Source: Psychromonas sp. 14N.309.X.WAT.B.A12
GTDB lineage: Bacteria; Pseudomonadota; Gammaproteobacteria; Enterobacterales; Psychromonadaceae
NCBI RefSeq assembly: GCF_030397575.1
Contig: NZ_JAPNXS010000001.1
Span: 558,001-622,000 of the forward strand
Direction of reading: 5' to 3'
DNA: 64,000 bases
The notes under the pieces were generated by a model that saw only the letters and a list, made by a program, of their open reading frames with translations, was not told the origin of the DNA and made no database searches. The position numbers and the translations under genes are program-made. Of this stretch, positions 53,161-63,097 are shown in pieces (within the stretch, counting starts at the first letter, position 1; each line of letters starts with the position of its first letter).

Positions 53161-54543
53161 ATGGATTTTATAAAAACAATAGCAGCAGCTGCAGTCTCAT
53201 TAGCTTTACTAACAGGTTGTAACGATGACTCTAACACGACAGAGCAAACCACTAATACCAGTGTACGTTTTGGAACTTATAACCTATCTTTTGACAGATA
53301 TAGTTACGAAGAATTGGTGGAAGAGTTACAAATAACTTCTACTGAACAAACAGCCTTAATGACTAAATGGTTTTCTGGTGATTTAACAGATGATGAATTA
53401 GAAACCGTTGAAAAAGTGATTCAAATAAAAAATGTAGCAGCTATTATTCAGAGTGAACGCCCTGCTGTATTGATGATGGCTGAATTCAATAATGATGGTA
53501 CGGGTGATGATAAAGATGCATTAACAGGTTTTCAAACTAACTACCTGTCAGTATCACAGAATGCGTTAGGCGCAACGTCTTCTGAGGAGCAATTACTCGA
53601 CCCTATCGAATTTGGATACTCAGAGAGCTTCGCAACCAATACCGGCTTATTAAGTGACTATGATTTAGACCATAACGGTTCAATTGAATTACCCAGTGAT
53701 GCATGGGGTTTTGGTTATTATCATGGACAATACGCATTTGGATTATTATCACAATACCCAATCGATACTGACAATATTCGAACTTTCCAAACCTTTAAGT
53801 GGAAAGATATGCCTGGAGAAAGTAATCCTACTGTCACAAATTGTGAAGATGAAGCTAATCCAATACCTGAGGGCTTGTCTTGCGGTGATAACTGGTATAC
53901 CGATGAAGCTTGGGCAGAAAAACCATTATCGTCTAAAAATCATGTTGATGCTCCAATCATTATCCCAACAGCTAACGGTGATAAAACGATCCATTTGTTA
54001 TTATCGCATCCTACACCACCCGTTTTCGATACGGTTACGGAAAATAATAAACTTTTAAATAGTGCTGAAATCAATTTTTGGAATGATTATATTTCAAATT
54101 CAGATTATATATATGATGATAATGGCGTCACTGGTGGCTTAGATGAAGAGGCTTCTTTTGTGGTAATGGGAGACCTTAATGCAGATCCAGAAAGTGGAGA
54201 TGGTTACTTAGCAACTATACAAACTTTAATTAGTCATGAACGAGTCAATACAACAGCTACAACGGGAACTTATGTACCAACAAGCTTAGGGGCTAGTGAG
54301 TGCGTTGATAACGGGGATTGTGATGACACGACTTATCCTGAACGCATCACTAGTACTTTTAGTTTACGTGTTGATTACGTTATCCCCTCTACAGATATGA
54401 AGGTGAATGATTCGTCGGTATTTTGGCCTGCATCCTATGAAAATGGACGTTTATTAGTAAATGATGAACGTGTAGGCTCATCAGGTACTGGTAAAGATTT
54501 GTCTTCTGATCACCGTTTAGTATGGATTGACACTAATATTTAA
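53161..54543 (+). CDS. Endonuclease/exonuclease/phosphatase-fold lipoprotein
   Basis: 460 residues. A lipobox (LTGCND, Cys 20) predicts a lipoprotein. The mature part follows the EEP fold: FGTYNLSFDRYS at the start (metal-binding Asn), MMAEFNNDG (Glu), LLSHPTPP, FVVMGDLNADPESGDG (Asp-Asn pair) and SSDHRLVWID at the end (Asp-His). The catalytic residues appear intact. Several Cys pairs and acidic repeats suit an extracellular enzyme. EEP enzymes cleave phosphodiesters or phosphomonoesters; an organophosphate or nucleic acid substrate is likely but not shown. Confidence 0.85.
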   Translation: MDFIKTIAAAAVSLALLTGCNDDSNTTEQTTNTSVRFGTYNLSFDRYSYEELVEELQITSTEQTALMTKWFSGDLTDDELETVEKVIQIKNVAAIIQSERPAVLMMAEFNNDGTGDDKDALTGFQTNYLSVSQNALGATSSEEQLLDPIEFGYSESFATNTGLLSDYDLDHNGSIELPSDAWGFGYYHGQYAFGLLSQYPIDTDNIRTFQTFKWKDMPGESNPTVTNCEDEANPIPEGLSCGDNWYTDEAWAEKPLSSKNHVDAPIIIPTANGDKTIHLLLSHPTPPVFDTVTENNKLLNSAEINFWNDYISNSDYIYDDNGVTGGLDEEASFVVMGDLNADPESGDGYLATIQTLISHERVNTTATTGTYVPTSLGASECVDNGDCDDTTYPERITSTFSLRVDYVIPSTDMKVNDSSVFWPASYENGRLLVNDERVGSSGTGKDLSSDHRLVWIDTNI

Positions 54544-54556
54544 TCACTATCAATAA

Positions 54557-54579
54557 CCAGCTACTCAACTCGTAGCTGG
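54557..54579. terminator. Hairpin between the convergent EEP and PL7 genes
   Basis: Perfect 8-bp stem CCAGCTAC/GTAGCTGG with a 7-nt loop; no clear T-run. Confidence 0.5.
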
Positions 54580-54642
54580 AAACTTGCTTAATATAATCAC
54601 CACAGTGATAGCCAATGACTTCCTGTTGCGATGTTTATAAAA

Positions 54643-55506
54643 TTACCCTTCTACATCAAAGTATAAAGATTTATAACGAATAACAGTTGTACCTGCATCT
54701 TGAATATAAGCGCCTGTTTTAAAGAAAAAACCATCCTCAGGCCAATCACTGTCAATGACATGGTCACCACTGCTATTTGTATGTGCTTGATCATCATCAT
54801 CGCAATTATCAGCTGAATATTCACCACCAGACTTACACATTAATGTGCCACGTACATCATCCATTTTCATGGTCACAACACTGTCTTTAACTTGTACGTA
54901 AAAAGAGCGATGTTGATTTGTACTGACAGTAGGTTCACCGCTACTATCTAACCAACGATAAGTATCATATTCAGCATCACAGGTGTCTTTATCGCAAGCC
55001 GATAATCTCAATTTTGCTTCATAAAACTTAGTGCCATCTTCTACTATCTGAGCAATACGCATCAATGGTGCACCGATATTATCACTGTCAGAGTTATGCA
55101 CTTGTAACACCGTAACTTCATCTAAACCATCGCTCGTTGAATTTATTTTAATCGTGCCTTCCATTGTGTTGGTATCAGAACGATTAAAATCCGTTAGATG
55201 ACGAAACTCAGTACGTGATGATGACTCACCTTCATGAGTGATTTGCATGTAATTTTGACCACTTGGTACTCTAAAATCATCAGTTACATATCCATCAAAT
55301 GATAGATCAGGATCACTCGAACTCGCATCCGCAAGCTTTGTAGAACCATCCGGAGAAGTTAATTTAACTTGATCAAGTGCAGATTGAAATATTGCTGTAC
55401 CTGCGCTGTTTTCATAATTATATGGCGCAGTATCGGCAGCTAATGCACTAGCGCTTAATACAGAAAGTCCAAGAAAAATCGATTTGTTAAGATGACTTAT
55501 TTTCAT
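54643..55506 (-). CDS. Polysaccharide lyase family 7-like (alginate lyase) secreted enzyme
   Basis: 287 residues. Signal peptide (cleavage near ALAA/DT, residue 24). Three PL7 signature regions are present: SRTEFRH (R98-E100), VLQVH (Q135, H137) and FFKTGAYIQ (Y267), so the active-site Arg/Gln/His/Tyr set is intact. The beta-jelly-roll fold and single domain are typical. QVH rather than QIH has been linked with a preference for mannuronate-rich alginate; that is only suggestive. Two Cys pairs (SACDKDTC, CKSGG...NCDDDD) may add disulfides. RBS AAAGGAA. No other alginate genes are next to it. Confidence 0.87.
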   Translation of the reverse strand: MKISHLNKSIFLGLSVLSASALAADTAPYNYENSAGTAIFQSALDQVKLTSPDGSTKLADASSSDPDLSFDGYVTDDFRVPSGQNYMQITHEGESSSRTEFRHLTDFNRSDTNTMEGTIKINSTSDGLDEVTVLQVHNSDSDNIGAPLMRIAQIVEDGTKFYEAKLRLSACDKDTCDAEYDTYRWLDSSGEPTVSTNQHRSFYVQVKDSVVTMKMDDVRGTLMCKSGGEYSADNCDDDDQAHTNSSGDHVIDSDWPEDGFFFKTGAYIQDAGTTVIRYKSLYFDVEG

Positions 55507-56014
55507 GCTATCGTTCCTTTAAGGTAAAGTAACCATCAGATTAATAAGGTATTTTATAAATTAATTTAAAATACTATTCGTGCATTCTTTTACTATTCAA
55601 AGCTGATCAGTAATGAACACACGAACAAATTAACAACACTCATTTAAGTATTACAATAATATTTAACCCCTGTAGGTAGTCACTCACAATTTCCTGCTAA
55701 GATTTTTAACTTTCGTGATTAGAAACATATAATCAATTATTGACGGTTGACAGAAAAAGAAAATAATAACTATTAACATTTCCAATTGGTTTAAGTGCTC
55801 ATTGGCGGGTTTAATTACCTAGGATTAACGAGAGTATTAACGCTTTGTAGTGATTTTTTAATCATTTTGAGAGCATAACGGTTATTTATACCTAATAAAA
55901 AGTTAAGTTTGATAATAACTTGCCGATAATTTAACAAATATAACTTAACCTAGCCCGAACGTTTTAAAGTATCATTACTCTAAATATTGATTCGTTTCGC
56001 GTGTAAGGAGATTT
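55507..56014. other. 508-bp divergent region PL7 lyase / GGDEF protein
   Basis: No coding frame of note. AT-rich, with the RBS of each flanking gene at its ends (AAAGGAA for the lyase, AAGGAG for the GGDEF gene). I see no strong inverted repeat or sigma-54 site. Confidence 0.35.
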
Positions 56015-56836
56015 ATGGAAGTTTTGAATCAAAAAGGCGAATTAATTGAATTGGATACTGGCTTTAAGTTTGGAGATAGCTTCTTTACATTGTTAGATTT
56101 CGTGAAATATCCAAGCCCAGATGATGCATTACGATGTACAAGTGAATTGCAATGTAAACTGTTTTACCGAGATATTATGAATTATGCATTTGTAGATTCC
56201 CATAATCAGCTTTTAGCTGATGGCCATCTTCATTTAGCAGCTAAAAATTTAAATGAAATTAATAACTTATCATTAGATCATTTAACAGGGTTGAAGAAAA
56301 GAGAATACTTGGAGCGAAAATTAGCTAGTTTAGATAATGAACAGTATCTGGGTGACCCAGTCGATTTTTCTATGATAATGTGTGATTTAGATAACTTTAA
56401 ATCCGTCAATGATAAATACGGTCACTCTGTTGGGGATGATACCTTAGCACTTTTTGGTAAATTAATTACTGATACATTGCGCCCTTCCGATTTTGCTTAT
56501 CGATACGGCGGCGAAGAATTTTTAATCTTATTGCCTAACACTGAATTGAGTGATGCAGTTCTAGTGGCGGAAAGGTTAAGGCAAGTTATTGAAACTCGTT
56601 TACAGGTGGGCAACTTTGGTTTAAATCAGATTACCGCTTTTGATTTGGATGTCTCGAAAATATCTAATGATGACAGCGACATCAATAATGCATTTTTTTT
56701 AGCGCATAGTGTCACCTGTAGTTTTGGTGTAGCGAATTACCAAGAGCAAGGCCACTCAACGGAAGCATTATTTGATACCGCTGATGCAAATTTATACATC
56801 GCTAAGAAAAGCGGAAGAAATAAAGTATCTGCTTAA
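56015..56836 (+). CDS. Diguanylate cyclase (GGDEF)
   Basis: 273 residues, cytoplasmic. Residues 1-90 are an uncharacterised N-terminal part; the GGDEF domain runs about 92-270, starting LDHLTGLKKREYLERKL. The active-site motif is GGEEF (RYGGEEFLILLP), an active form. An inhibitory I-site RXXD (RPSD) lies five residues before it, so product feedback is expected. About 20 residues (DVSKISNDDSDINNAFFLAH) are inserted before the conserved SVTCSFGVA. It makes cyclic di-GMP from two GTP. Confidence 0.92.
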   Translation: MEVLNQKGELIELDTGFKFGDSFFTLLDFVKYPSPDDALRCTSELQCKLFYRDIMNYAFVDSHNQLLADGHLHLAAKNLNEINNLSLDHLTGLKKREYLERKLASLDNEQYLGDPVDFSMIMCDLDNFKSVNDKYGHSVGDDTLALFGKLITDTLRPSDFAYRYGGEEFLILLPNTELSDAVLVAERLRQVIETRLQVGNFGLNQITAFDLDVSKISNDDSDINNAFFLAHSVTCSFGVANYQEQGHSTEALFDTADANLYIAKKSGRNKVSA

Positions 56837-56896
56837 AACATGGAGCTTCATCAGTAATGCTAAATGAATTACTAAGCAGATACTCGAGTTTATCCG

Positions 56897-58447
56897 CTAC
56901 TTAAAACGCAATACCAATTCATGTAAATCATCAGCAATCTTTTTCAAGTAATTTATTGAAGCTTCTGCTTCTGTTGTTAAGTTAACATTTTGATCTGTTA
57001 AGCCAGAAATACCCACAACTTGCTGATTAATATCTTCAGATACATGCGCTTGCTGTTCAATCGCTGTGGCAATTTGAATCGACATATCTGAGATTTGTGC
57101 AACTGCGTCAACAATACCTTTAAGCATTTCACTGCTTTCTAAGACTTTACTCATCCCATTATCGGCTTCAATAGTCCCCTGTTCCGCATGAACAACTGCA
57201 GTGCTTGTTTTATCTGTTAATAGCTGAACAATTTTAAAGATCTCACTTGTAGAGTCTTGCGTGTGTTTTGCTAAGTTGCGAACTTCGTCTGCTACAACAG
57301 CAAAACCCCGCCCTTGCTCTCCTGCTCTAGCTGCTTCAATAGCGGCATTCAATGCAAGTAGATTTGTTTGTTTAGCTATTTGGTCAATGATATTAGTTGC
57401 CGCGGATATTCTTTCCGCTTCTGCAGAGACTTCCGTGACAGAGCGATTAATGGTTTGTACCGTCTCTCTTAATTTATCAATTGACGCACTGGTCACATTT
57501 GCTAATGCTTCCCCTTTTGTTGCTAATGCTAATGCAGTTTCAGCATGCTCGGCTGTGTCAGAGACTCTAGATGATACTTCATTAATGGTGGCAGTAATCT
57601 CATTACTAGCAGTCGCAACTTGCTCCGTTTTAGCTTGCAATTGATCTAAACCATTTTTAGAATGTTGAACAAACTCAAACGAATTCTGGGATTCAGATGT
57701 TACTTTTATTGCAGCCACTTCAATACGACTCAATACCGTTATCAAATGTGATTGTTGACTTAAAATACCAACTTTAACCCTCCCTAATAAACCCGTACTT
57801 GATGTATAAGATTGAGCCGCCTGCTCATTTGAAAAGTAACCATTCAATAACTCAGCTAAAGCCAACAAGTTATTTTTATTCATGACACTCATCCACAACG
57901 CATATACAAGGTTAGATATGAGTAATAAGACGATAGCAGCGATCATTGAATTAATTGATAGCAGAAATAATGACAATAAGACCAGCACTACAAGTAATGC
58001 ATTCGGAACAGAAATCAGCAGTGTTTTTCTTAAGCCTTTTCCTTCATTAACCCGTTTGTAAAGTTTTTCAGCTCTCGTTACATCTTGCTGTTTAGGGCAC
58101 GATCTAACTGATTCATACCCCACAATCTGTCCATTTTCAGTTACAGGTGTTATATAGGCATCAACCCAATAATATCCACCGTCTTTACAGCGATTTTTCA
58201 CTAACCCCATCCAAGGATTACCATGTTTTAACTGCCCCCACATGGCTTCAAATGCCTCTCTAGGCATATCAGGATGACGTACTAGATTATGAGGATGACC
58301 AATTAATTCATCTCGAGTAAAACCACTTATATCTATAAACTCCTGATTACAATCAATAATATTACCATCAATATCAGTCACTGAGATGAGCTTTGTGTCT
58401 TCTGCAAACGTTTTTCTTTGATCGGTCACAGGTAAATTTTTACGCAT
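56897..58447 (-). CDS. PAS-containing methyl-accepting chemotaxis protein, Aer-like
   Basis: About 516 residues from the ATG at 58447 ([10 protein letters not shown]), which has AAGGAC upstream; a longer reading starts at 58483. Residues 1-120 are a PAS domain of the Aer type ([43 protein letters not shown]), two membrane helices lie about 145-190, and the MCP signalling domain covers the last 270 residues with [34 protein letters not shown]. Aer senses redox state via FAD in PAS and directs aerotaxis. No long periplasmic domain, matching Aer. Confidence 0.92.
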   Translation of the reverse strand: MRKNLPVTDQRKTFAEDTKLISVTDIDGNIIDCNQEFIDISGFTRDELIGHPHNLVRHPDMPREAFEAMWGQLKHGNPWMGLVKNRCKDGGYYWVDAYITPVTENGQIVGYESVRSCPKQQDVTRAEKLYKRVNEGKGLRKTLLISVPNALLVVLVLLSLFLLSINSMIAAIVLLLISNLVYALWMSVMNKNNLLALAELLNGYFSNEQAAQSYTSSTGLLGRVKVGILSQQSHLITVLSRIEVAAIKVTSESQNSFEFVQHSKNGLDQLQAKTEQVATASNEITATINEVSSRVSDTAEHAETALALATKGEALANVTSASIDKLRETVQTINRSVTEVSAEAERISAATNIIDQIAKQTNLLALNAAIEAARAGEQGRGFAVVADEVRNLAKHTQDSTSEIFKIVQLLTDKTSTAVVHAEQGTIEADNGMSKVLESSEMLKGIVDAVAQISDMSIQIATAIEQQAHVSEDINQQVVGISGLTDQNVNLTTEAEASINYLKKIADDLHELVLRFK

Positions 58448-58721
58448 TAAAATGTCCTTGTTATTAAAGCAATTCCAGTACATTATTTTGATGTATTAGT
58501 TTCACTACTCTCAACTACACCAAAAGAGATACATTAATATTACATTAATTGACAATAAATTGATTGTGAAGCTGGTAGTAGTTTTATGATTTTTAGCTAA
58601 TTAGAGGTAATAAAGCACCTTAAAAGAAAAATACTTAACCTTTCAATACCTTTAATCGCGAACAACTGATTAAAATAGGCTAAAATAGATGGTTATTATT
58701 TACCTTAGATCTATTTATTTA

Positions 58722-60026
58722 ATGACATTTAATGCGATTCCCGATACAAATTCTGACACAGTGATCTCTTTCAAATCACTTAAACTTGTCTCCCCTTTAT
58801 TAACTCGTTTAGATGAGATCCACTATACAAAACCGACTCCTATTCAGGCGCAGGCAATTCCTAGTATATTAGCAGGTCGAGATATTATTGCGGGTGCAAA
58901 CACAGGTTCTGGTAAAACAGCTGCATTTGCTTTACCAATTTTAAATAGCCTTGATGCTGTTAACAAAAAACATAAAGCTACCGGTAACTTTGTAACGCAT
59001 CTGATCTTAGTACCTACACGAGAGTTAGCAAAACAAGTTTCAGATAGCATAAAATCTTATGCGGTACACTTTAATGGTGCCATTAAAACAGTCTCGGTAT
59101 TGGGCGGTGTTTCTATCAATACACAGATGCAAGCGTTACGTGGTGGAAGTGATATTGTAGTGGCGACACCAGGTCGTTTATTAGATTTAATCAACAGTAA
59201 TGCGTTAAAACTCGATAAAGTACAAACATTAGTATTGGATGAAGCAGATAGAATGCTAAGTTTAGGTTTTAGTGATGAACTGTCGTCTTTATTAAGCTTA
59301 TTACCCACTAAAAAACAAATTCTACTATTCTCAGCAACTTTCCCTGAACAAGTTAATACTCTTACCACAGAGCTTCTTAATGACCCCGTTGAAATTCAGT
59401 TACAAAATGCAGAAGAAAGTACATTAGTACAGCGTTTATTCACTGTTGATAAGGGCCAAAAAACCGCATTGTTATCACATTTGATTAAACAACATCAATG
59501 GCAACAAACATTAATCTTTGTTAACGCTAAAACGGCGTGCAAACATTTAGCAGATAAGCTCGCTAAACGCGGTATTACTGCTGAAGTATTTCACGGTGAT
59601 AAAGGGCAAGGTGCCCGAACGCGAGTGTTAAATGCATTCAAGGCAGGCGAAATTCAAGTGTTAATCGCGACGGATATTGCAGCGCGTGGATTAGATATTG
59701 AAAAATTGCCTGTCGTGATCAACTTTGATCTGCCAAGAAGCCCTGCTGATTACATGCATCGTATTGGCCGAAGTGGCCGTGCAGGTGAAATAGGCCTAGC
59801 GATCTCTCTTATTGATTACGAAGATTACCACCACTTTAATGTGATAGAGAAAAAACATAAGATCTATTTAGAGCGTGAACAAGAGCCTGGATTTGAAACC
59901 ACTAACTTTGAAAAATTAGTATTTGAAACAAAAACTAAATTAAAGGCACAACCCAAAGGTATAGGTAAAAAGAAACGTAACAAACAACCACCAATCAATG
60001 CAGACATTTGGTTAGGAAAGTCTTAA
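58722..60026 (+). CDS. DEAD-box RNA helicase, RhlE-like
   Basis: About 434 residues from the ATG at 58722; an upstream in-frame ATG at 58689 is also possible, neither has a good RBS. Motifs in order: Q motif (FKSLKLVSPL...KPTPIQAQAIP), I (GANTGSGKT), Ia (PTRELA), GG, Ib (TPGRLLD), II (DEAD), III (SAT), IV (TLIFVNAK), V (ATDIAARGLDI) and VI (HRIGRSGRAG). The C-terminus is short and basic (KGIGKKKRNKQ), like RhlE-type helicases that act in ribosome assembly or RNA decay. The exact subfamily is uncertain. Confidence 0.9.
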   Translation: MTFNAIPDTNSDTVISFKSLKLVSPLLTRLDEIHYTKPTPIQAQAIPSILAGRDIIAGANTGSGKTAAFALPILNSLDAVNKKHKATGNFVTHLILVPTRELAKQVSDSIKSYAVHFNGAIKTVSVLGGVSINTQMQALRGGSDIVVATPGRLLDLINSNALKLDKVQTLVLDEADRMLSLGFSDELSSLLSLLPTKKQILLFSATFPEQVNTLTTELLNDPVEIQLQNAEESTLVQRLFTVDKGQKTALLSHLIKQHQWQQTLIFVNAKTACKHLADKLAKRGITAEVFHGDKGQGARTRVLNAFKAGEIQVLIATDIAARGLDIEKLPVVINFDLPRSPADYMHRIGRSGRAGEIGLAISLIDYEDYHHFNVIEKKHKIYLEREQEPGFETTNFEKLVFETKTKLKAQPKGIGKKKRNKQPPINADIWLGKS

Positions 60027-60034
60027 AAACTTAT

Positions 60035-60068
60035 TAAGTTAACCTCATGTTATTTTGAGGTTAACTTA
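60035..60068 (+). terminator. Hairpin after the DEAD-box helicase
   Basis: Perfect 13-bp inverted repeat (60035-60047 with 60056-60068) with an 8-nt loop, nine bases after the stop; the tail is not T-rich. Confidence 0.65.
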
Positions 60069-60440
60069 GCACATCACTCAACCTACACACCTTCATTAAT
60101 TTTAGCCATTCATATCTTGCTCAGCTTAATACCTCACCTTTTCCAATACTCTTTTTTTACTTTTTCTTTTTGAAGTGGATTTTTTAATCATTTAACCTTC
60201 AATTTCCTTGTTTTATTTGCACTAAAAGAGATCTGTTTAACTATTGTATTCGTTTATTTATTATTCAACTTGCTGATAATTATTAGTAATAATTATCAAT
60301 TTAGCTATAATGTTATATAAAACAGATATTTATTTATATTTATATAGTATTTTATTTTACAACATGATGATAATTAAAACATTTATATCCATAAAGGAGT
60401 AATCATTGATTTTGTTATCAAATGGGACATAACAGATTTT
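60069..60440. promoter_or_regulatory. Upstream region of the GAF-GGDEF-EAL gene with a 25-bp palindrome
   Basis: No gene. A perfect palindrome lies at 60274-60298 (12-bp arms TGATAATTATTA and its complement around one G). It overlaps the -35 region of a candidate promoter whose -10 is TATAAT (60306-60311). The A/T pattern resembles a Fur box (GATAAT blocks), but another dimeric repressor is possible. The rest is AT-rich without a signal. Confidence 0.5.
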
Positions 60441-62675
60441 ATGGAATTAAAGAAAAATACTGAGCTTTTAGCAAGCCAACAAAAGATTCTCACTAAAATA
60501 GCATTAGGAGACCCTCTTCAAGAAATATTGGAGTCTATATGTATATCTATTGAAGAACTAATTGATGACAAAACAGCTAAATGCTCTATTTTAAAGTTAG
60601 TCGATAACCTCCTTTATAGTATTGCGTCTCCTAGTATACCGAACACTTATTCTGAAGTAATAGATGGAGTCACAATTGGACCATCTGCTGGTTCTTGTGG
60701 TACTGCTGCATTTATTGGTGAACGTGTTTTAGTAGAGGATATTTCTAATTCACCTTTATGGGAAGGATTTAAGAATATCGCAAAAGATCATCAATTTCAG
60801 TCGTGTTGGTCTACTCCTATTATTTCGACCAAATCCGAAGTATTAGGTACTTTTGCAATCTACTATGATTCTCCAAAATCAGCTTCACAAGAATGTTTAA
60901 ATTTAATTGATTACTTTGTTCACCTTTCCAGTATTGCTATTGAAAAAAGCAACGATGCATCTCATATGAGAAAGTTGATCAAAGATTTAAAAGTGACTAA
61001 TCAAAACTTAAATGCCTTCATAAAAGTCATTCCCGACCCCGCCATTATTATCACTAAAGAAGGTTTATATCTTAATGTTTATGCGGCATCTGAGAACTTA
61101 TTGAGTGACCCAATACAAGATTTAGTCGGTAAAAGCATTCATGACATTTTATCCAAAGACGATGCAAAAATGGCGTTAGATAAAATAAATAAAACATTAC
61201 AAACTAACGAAATACAGGTTTTTGAATACACACTAACTATTCGAGCCAATGAATATATTTTCGAAGGTAGAACTATCAAGATTGATTATGACAATCAAAG
61301 TCATGTGTTATGGGTGATCAGGGATATTACTAATCGTAAAAACAGTGAGAATGAAGTTAAAAAATTAGTTTATTATGATCCATTAACTAACTTGCCCAAT
61401 AGACGTTTACTTACTGAACGTATTCGCGATTGTGTAGAAAAAATAAAACAAGATAACACCATTAGTGTGTTGTTATTTCTAGATATTGACAATTTTAAAC
61501 GCATTAATGATTCCTTAGGTCATAGTGCGGGAGATCAATTACTTATTCAATCAGCAGAACGTCTTGCTACTGTTTTAGGAGATGTTAATACTTTAGCAAG
61601 AATTGGTGGTGATGAATTTGTTATATTAGAAGATGAAATCGCTGACAATATACAACAAGCGAAATCTAACGTGATTAAGTTAGTGCAAAAAATACAGAAA
61701 ATATTTATCGAAAAATTTGAAATAGGTAAACTTGCCTTTCAAATCAGCGCCAGTATTGGTATCTATTTAATCGATAAAAACCATGCAAATTCAGATAATA
61801 TTCTGAAGTTTGCTGATACAGCTATGTATCGAACTAAATTCAAAGGAGGTAACGGGTATAGTTTCTTTGATCCTAAACAGCAAACTTTATTGGAAACAAA
61901 AACAGAGTTAGAAAGCGAGATAGTAAGAGCAATTGAAAATGATGAGTTCTGTGCCCATTTTCAACCACAAGTAGATACAGAAGGTAACGTAAGTGGTGCA
62001 GAGGCTTTAATTCGTTGGAACCACGCTACTAAAGGTCTAGTTCCTCCTTATCAATTTATTCCTTTAGCTGAACAATTTGGTTTGATACAAAAACTTCAAA
62101 ATATTGTATTACATGATATCTGCTTACTATTAAATCAATTATCAAAAGACTCAAGTCTCCCACCGGGTTATCGAATAGCCATCAACATGGCACAAAATCA
62201 ATTTAACTCCCCAACTTTAAAAACAGAGTTGATTTCTATTTTAAATCAATATGATATTCATCCTAATCAAATTAAATTAGAAATAACAGAAAGTATGTTA
62301 TCGAATGATCTACCTTATACTGTACAACAAATGCATGAGCTTAAAGATCAAGGGTTTACATTTTCAATTGATGATTTTGGAACTGGTTATTCATGCTTAT
62401 CAACATTACATGCTTACCCTGTTGACGAATTGAAAATAGACAAAAGCTTCATTGATAACATTGAAAATGTTCAAACTGGATTACCTATTGTTGAAACAAT
62501 TATCAATTTAGCGAAAAATCTAAATATCTCGGTAATGGCCGAAGGCGTTGAAATAATAGAGCAATTCAACATATTGAAAGACAAAAAAACGGATGGTATC
62601 CAGGGGTATTTAATCGCAAAACCTATGCCTGCTGAACACTATATCAATTGGCATCAAGCAGCGACTAATTCATAA
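60441..62675 (+). CDS. GAF-PAS-GGDEF-EAL cyclic di-GMP protein
   Basis: 744 residues, no membrane helix. An N-terminal GAF domain (about 10-175) has the ASPSIPNTYSEVIDGVTIGPSAGSCGTAAF motif. A PAS domain follows (about 185-295: FIKVIPDPAIIITKEG), then GGDEF (about 300-465: YDPLTNLPNRR, LARIGGDEFVILEDE), and EAL (about 485-740: ADALIRW-type GAEALIRWNHATKGL and IDDFGTGYSCLSTL). Both output domains keep key residues, so it may make or break cyclic di-GMP. The EAL residues needed for hydrolysis (EALIRW, DDFGTGYS) are present. The signal sensed by GAF/PAS is not known. Confidence 0.93.
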   Translation: MELKKNTELLASQQKILTKIALGDPLQEILESICISIEELIDDKTAKCSILKLVDNLLYSIASPSIPNTYSEVIDGVTIGPSAGSCGTAAFIGERVLVEDISNSPLWEGFKNIAKDHQFQSCWSTPIISTKSEVLGTFAIYYDSPKSASQECLNLIDYFVHLSSIAIEKSNDASHMRKLIKDLKVTNQNLNAFIKVIPDPAIIITKEGLYLNVYAASENLLSDPIQDLVGKSIHDILSKDDAKMALDKINKTLQTNEIQVFEYTLTIRANEYIFEGRTIKIDYDNQSHVLWVIRDITNRKNSENEVKKLVYYDPLTNLPNRRLLTERIRDCVEKIKQDNTISVLLFLDIDNFKRINDSLGHSAGDQLLIQSAERLATVLGDVNTLARIGGDEFVILEDEIADNIQQAKSNVIKLVQKIQKIFIEKFEIGKLAFQISASIGIYLIDKNHANSDNILKFADTAMYRTKFKGGNGYSFFDPKQQTLLETKTELESEIVRAIENDEFCAHFQPQVDTEGNVSGAEALIRWNHATKGLVPPYQFIPLAEQFGLIQKLQNIVLHDICLLLNQLSKDSSLPPGYRIAINMAQNQFNSPTLKTELISILNQYDIHPNQIKLEITESMLSNDLPYTVQQMHELKDQGFTFSIDDFGTGYSCLSTLHAYPVDELKIDKSFIDNIENVQTGLPIVETIINLAKNLNISVMAEGVEIIEQFNILKDKKTDGIQGYLIAKPMPAEHYINWHQAATNS

Positions 62676-62989
62676 TAAATAACATATAGTTGGGTAATAC
62701 CTGGGTAAATTTCTTGTATTACTGACTTTAAAGTTGCCAAGGTCATATTTTCTTGTTGTGCATGCTCTATAGACAGATTATTAAATAATATTGGCTCTAC
62801 GGCTAATATGTTTAACCGGCAAAACCATCGATCATCTTCAAAAGTATACACATCGACATGTGTATTGGGTAAATAGTGTTTCTCTTCCTCATTTCTTATC
62901 GTTAATGTTTTCTTACCGGATAAAATATCGGCTTCAAATCGTTCAAAAAAGGTTATCTTTGACGGAGATTGTTGAGAGGATGAGCTCAT
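62654..62989 (-). CDS. yqfB: N4-acetylcytidine amidohydrolase YqfB (ASCH domain)
   Basis: About 111 residues from the ATG at 62989 (MSSSSQQ); an upstream in-frame start at 63037 would add 16 residues and overlaps a palindrome. The match to E. coli YqfB is close: ITFFERFEADILSGKKTLTIRNEEEKHY, FEDDRWFC, and AQQENMTLATLKSVIQEIYPGITQLYVIYY. ASCH domain; the conserved Lys/Thr/Glu set acts on N4-acetylcytidine. Its 3' end overlaps the convergent GGDEF-EAL gene by 22 bases. Confidence 0.92.
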   Translation of the reverse strand: MSSSSQQSPSKITFFERFEADILSGKKTLTIRNEEEKHYLPNTHVDVYTFEDDRWFCRLNILAVEPILFNNLSIEHAQQENMTLATLKSVIQEIYPGITQLYVIYYELVAA

Positions 62990-63020
62990 TGAATTTCGCT
63001 TCTTATAAAAGTGGCTAAGG

Positions 63021-63050
63021 ATATTATTGCAGTTCACACTGCAATAATAT
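63021..63050. promoter_or_regulatory. 30-bp palindrome between the MCP and yqfB
   Basis: Perfect 13-bp arms (ATATTATTGCAGT and its complement) around loop TCAC. It is 32-61 bases upstream of the yqfB ATG and 48 bases after the MCP stop. It could be an operator over the yqfB promoter or a terminator hairpin of the MCP gene. Confidence 0.6.
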
Positions 63051-63097
63051 TAATCCCTTTTAAGCCAAGATCAGGTAATTGGTGTCATTACTACAGA

